DNA of 34,120 bases, taken from the NCBI GenBank assembly GCA_021816935.1, contig JAKAWR010000016.1, forward strand, positions 1-34,120, given 5' to 3'. Below the pieces are notes generated by a model. The model saw nothing but the letters and a program-made list of their open reading frames with translations, was not told the origin of the DNA and did not search any database. Positions 31,728 to 34,120 of this stretch are shown here, in pieces. Made by a program: the position numbers and the translations under genes. This DNA comes from Actinomycetes bacterium (GTDB taxonomy: Bacteria; Actinomycetota; Acidimicrobiia; Acidimicrobiales; JAMCPL01). The number at the start of each line of letters is the position of its first letter. Positions within the stretch are counted from its first letter, which is position 1.

Positions 31728-32579
31728 ATGACTATGGCTACGGCGCAACTGGTGATCGTTGGCGGTGGGCGTATGGGATCGGCCCTGGCGCGGGGGCTCC
31801 TCGAAAAGGAGGTGCTGAAGCCCGAGGAGCTTGCGGTGGTCGAGGCCGACGCAGCCAGGCGCCATGTCCTGGAAGGAGAGTTCCCGGCCGGCGTCGCAGT
31901 GGTGGCGAGCCCCGATGGCTTGCCTGGCGGGTGCGAAGGAGCTGTTCTGGCCGTCAAGCCCGATCACATAGAGGAGGCCTGTATCGCCTTGGCAGCCGAG
32001 CCGTCGGGCAGTCCGGACCAGGGGCGCGGCGGCGCATCCGTTCGGCGGGTGCTCTCGATTGCTGCAGGGGTGCCAACCGGCAGGATCGAGGACTGGCTTG
32101 GTGGGCGCGCCGCCGTTGTGCGCGCGATGCCTAATACACCGGCTCTCGTGGGGGTCGGGGTTGCGGCTATCGCATCGGGCCGTCATGCCTCCGAGGAGGA
32201 CCTGCAATGGGCCGAGAAACTGCTCGGCTCGGTGGGGACCACGTTGCGGGTGGCCGAGCGGATGATGGATGCCGTCACGGGATTGTCGGGGTCGGGGCCG
32301 GCGTATCTTTTCCTGGTTGCCGAGGCGCTTGTCGAGGGGGGGGTGATGATGGGGCTTGCACGGGAGGACAGCTCCCTCCTGGCGGCTCACACCCTGCTCG
32401 GTGCCGCGATGCTCTGGATCGAAAGTGGCCAGGACCTTGCCTATCTGAGGGGCCAGGTGACGTCGCCGGGTGGGACAACCGCGGCGGGACTGCAGGTCCT
32501 GGAGCAGCGGGCCGTTCGTGCGGCGATCGTCGATGCCGTGAGGGCGGCGTCCGAGCGCTCTGGGGAGCTCGGCCGCTGA
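31728..32579 (+). CDS. proC: Pyrroline-5-carboxylate reductase
   Basis: This enzyme makes proline from pyrroline-5-carboxylate using NAD(P)H. The 283-residue product has the N-terminal Rossmann motif IVGGGRMGSALARGLL, then AVKPDHIEEAC, VRAMPNTPALVGVG, and the signature DAVTGLSGSGPAYLFLVAEAL with RGQVTSPGGTTAAGLQVLE, all conserved in ProC. The ATG at 31728 follows gaggagg (31711-31717); an ATG two codons later is equally possible. A frame open from 31698 is not needed. It is a normal-length, intact enzyme, about 115 bases after the mshA-like gene and in the same direction. Confidence 0.95.
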   Translation: MTMATAQLVIVGGGRMGSALARGLLEKEVLKPEELAVVEADAARRHVLEGEFPAGVAVVASPDGLPGGCEGAVLAVKPDHIEEACIALAAEPSGSPDQGRGGASVRRVLSIAAGVPTGRIEDWLGGRAAVVRAMPNTPALVGVGVAAIASGRHASEEDLQWAEKLLGSVGTTLRVAERMMDAVTGLSGSGPAYLFLVAEALVEGGVMMGLAREDSSLLAAHTLLGAAMLWIESGQDLAYLRGQVTSPGGTTAAGLQVLEQRAVRAAIVDAVRAASERSGELGR

Positions 32580-32595
32580 CAACCCGTTACGTGCA

Positions 32596-32720
32596 TTTCG
32601 GGTCCCTCCTCCGGTTTTCCCCGTCTCCGCTCCTTCCCCCCGCTGCTCCACGCCAAGTCTCTTCGCAGGCTCCTTCCCCCCCTGACCCCTCTTGTCTCTC
32701 CTGCTCCCTGCCTCTTCGGG
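32596..32720. repeat. Polypyrimidine-rich tract
   Basis: About 125 bases between proC and the last gene are strongly biased to C and T on the + strand (for example ctccttcccccc occurs in two near copies, at about 32630 and 32669). No gene is seen in it. It is similar in bias to the tract at 30011-30102. Confidence 0.5.
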
Positions 32721-32745
32721 GATCCCGATTGGCCGGAGCGCGTCG

Positions 32746-34068
32746 TTGAGCAGGCCCCTTGGACCTGTCTTTTTCCTGAGCGACTTTGGCGGCACAGGCG
32801 AATTTGCCGGCGTGGTGAAGGCGGTCATTGCGAGACTGGCGCCCGAGGTAGGCATCATTGACTTGACCCATGAGGTTCCGGCATTTGACGTACGCGCAGG
32901 AGCACTTGCTCTTGGGCGGGCGGCTCCGTACCTCGGCGAAGGAGTGGTCTTGGCTGTGGTCGATCCCGGGGTCGCCACTGCGCGACGTGCAGTGGCGCTC
33001 TCGCCCTCGTGGGCCGGTGGCCGTGGCCGTGACGGTGACCGGACCGGTAGCGCGAGTGCGCACGGAAGCGGGGGCGCCGGGGAGCGCAAGACCGGGAGTG
33101 CCCCGACACCGGGGTCTGGAAGCGCCGGACCGGGCGGCGCAGGAAGTGCCGGGACCATGCCTCGCTACTGGGTGGGTCCGGACAACGGGCTCCTCCTGCC
33201 GGCTCTTGGCGTGGTCGCTGGGCTCCCATTGAAAGAGGCCTTCCAGGTCGCCGCGAATCCGGCCGGTCTGGCCCGGAGTTTGCAGATCGACGCCGTTGAG
33301 ATCGATTCGGAGATGCTGCCATCCTCACGGGCTGGGTCTGGCGCTGGTGGGTCGGGTCAAGGCGCGCCTGAATACACGGGTTCCGGTTCCGGCGAAAACG
33401 CGCCCGGATCGAGCGAAGGATGCCAACGTGCTACTAGCTGGGGCGGTTGCGGACCGAGCGGAGCCGGCCAACGTGATGAGGATCAAAGCGGTCCTGGATA
33501 CGGCGGAGCCAGGCAGCCTTCCGCTGCAGCCCGCACTTTCGACGGCAGGGACGTGTTCGGGCCTGCCGTCGCACTGCTTGCCAGCGGGGCCTCGTTGAGC
33601 GATATCGGGACTCACGTCGACGCCGCATCGCTCGCGGGATGCCCGCTGGCGCGCTGCGTCGTGAGCGAAGGTCGCCTGGCGTGCGAAGTCATCTGGATCG
33701 ACAGGTTCGGTAACGCGGAGCTTTTCGCAAGCGAAGATGATCTCGTCGCCGCTCTTGCCTCCATCTCGCTGGCCAGGGGGACGGCAGCGGGAGCGCGGGA
33801 GCGCGAGGGATCCATAGGCGCGGCGGGCCGCGTGGGCGTAATCGTGGGTCACCCTGCCAGTGGGGGCACAGGTAGCGGCCACTCGAGCGCGCCATTGGGC
33901 ATTGCTTTCCAAGTCGGCACTGTCGGGACGTTCGCCGAGCTTCCCCGCGGGGAGGCCGGTATCCTTACGGATTCGAGCGGCCTGGTGTCGATCGTGGTCA
34001 TTCCTGAAAGAGCGCCTCCTGTCAAGTCAGCGTCGGCCCTTCGGGCCGACTCCTTTTCTTCGTGGTGA
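32746..34068 (+). CDS. SAM hydroxide adenosyltransferase family protein with low-complexity insertions
   Basis: The family (DUF62, fluorinase-like) hydrolyses S-adenosylmethionine to adenosine and methionine. Core motifs present are FFLSDFGGTGEFAGVVKAVI (about 9-28), IDLTHEVPAFDVRAGALAL, VVLAVVDPGVATARRAVAL, YWVGPDNGLLLPAL, FDGRDVFGPAVALLA and IDRFGNAEL. Relatives are about 260-280 residues; this one has 440 from the TTG at 32746. The extra length comes from a Gly/Ser/Arg insertion (33009-33150) and a longer Gly/Ser/Gln one (33320-33530), both between core strands. A start at 32692 would add a Ser/Pro segment but has no ribosome site. The last codons overlap a terminator hairpin. Confidence 0.8.
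   Translation: MSRPLGPVFFLSDFGGTGEFAGVVKAVIARLAPEVGIIDLTHEVPAFDVRAGALALGRAAPYLGEGVVLAVVDPGVATARRAVALSPSWAGGRGRDGDRTGSASAHGSGGAGERKTGSAPTPGSGSAGPGGAGSAGTMPRYWVGPDNGLLLPALGVVAGLPLKEAFQVAANPAGLARSLQIDAVEIDSEMLPSSRAGSGAGGSGQGAPEYTGSGSGENAPGSSEGCQRATSWGGCGPSGAGQRDEDQSGPGYGGARQPSAAARTFDGRDVFGPAVALLASGASLSDIGTHVDAASLAGCPLARCVVSEGRLACEVIWIDRFGNAELFASEDDLVAALASISLARGTAAGAREREGSIGAAGRVGVIVGHPASGGTGSGHSSAPLGIAFQVGTVGTFAELPRGEAGILTDSSGLVSIVVIPERAPPVKSASALRADSFSSW
34032..34060 (+). terminator. Intrinsic terminator overlapping the last codons
   Basis: The arms gtcggccc (34032-34039) and gggccgac (34043-34050) form an eight-base stem with a three-base loop, followed by the T-rich tccttttctt. It lies inside the coding frame of the SAM hydroxide adenosyltransferase-like gene, eighteen bases before its stop ends. 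Confidence 0.7.
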
Positions 34069-34120
34069 TGGTCGCAATGAATGGAACGGCAAGTTGCAAG
34101 GCGCGCGAAACCAATCCAGC

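Noticed and set aside
31452-33158. 568-residue - strand frame opposite proC
   Set aside because: Arg/Pro-rich shadow frame; proC on + is clear-cut.

Overview
The window reads as chromosomal DNA of a high-GC actinobacterium. The markers are a WhiB-family iron-sulphur protein, an RsiG-like protein with most of a c-di-GMP-binding motif, an MshA-like glycosyltransferase (mycothiol pathway), a tandem pair of Get3/ArsA-like ATPases, frequent GTG/TTG starts and several apparently leaderless or very short leaders. The class cannot be fixed from sequence alone. Acidimicrobiia or a relative is a guess.

Region 1 (1-13137, all + strand) is a cell-surface locus. It holds a 5'-truncated prepilin-like fragment, a PilW-like minor prepilin, a very large PilX-like protein with an inserted and duplicated Asp-rich module, a membrane-anchored LolA/LprG-like protein, a secreted protein of unknown family, a lipoprotein carrying a right-handed beta-helix, an eight-helix membrane protein, a major-pilin-like protein with tryptophan at the mature N-terminus, and an LppX/LprG-like lipoprotein. 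The pilin gene has its own near-consensus promoter (TTGACA-N17-TATAGT) and a leader of about 210 nt. No pilus assembly ATPase, platform protein or prepilin peptidase is present, so these would lie elsewhere.

Region 2 (13138-21168) holds metabolic and regulatory genes: acetyl-CoA synthetase and a nitronate monooxygenase-like enzyme (both -), a divergent whiB, a 49-residue membrane protein overlapping a patatin-like phospholipase, and an ABC exporter half-transporter (-).

Region 3 (21137-25631) is a divergent cluster: gamma-glutamyl hydrolase (PuuD-like), aldehyde dehydrogenase and the ABC exporter on -, and a short-chain dehydrogenase and a PuuA-like glutamine synthetase homologue on +. Together these look like a gamma-glutamylation route for an amine or amino alcohol. 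A dehydrogenase occupies the place where the Puu pathway has an amine oxidase.

Region 4 (25759-34068) holds the two Get3/ArsA-like ATPases (-), a divergent MarR gene with a probable self-operator, an RsiG-like gene followed by an XRE regulator, then mshA-like, proC and a SAM hydroxide adenosyltransferase-family gene (+). Polypyrimidine tracts precede mshA-like and the last gene.

Two short non-coding repeats share a core (13165-13336 and about 25631-25726). Both lie in gaps between convergent genes. All assignments were made by eye from motifs; no database search was run.
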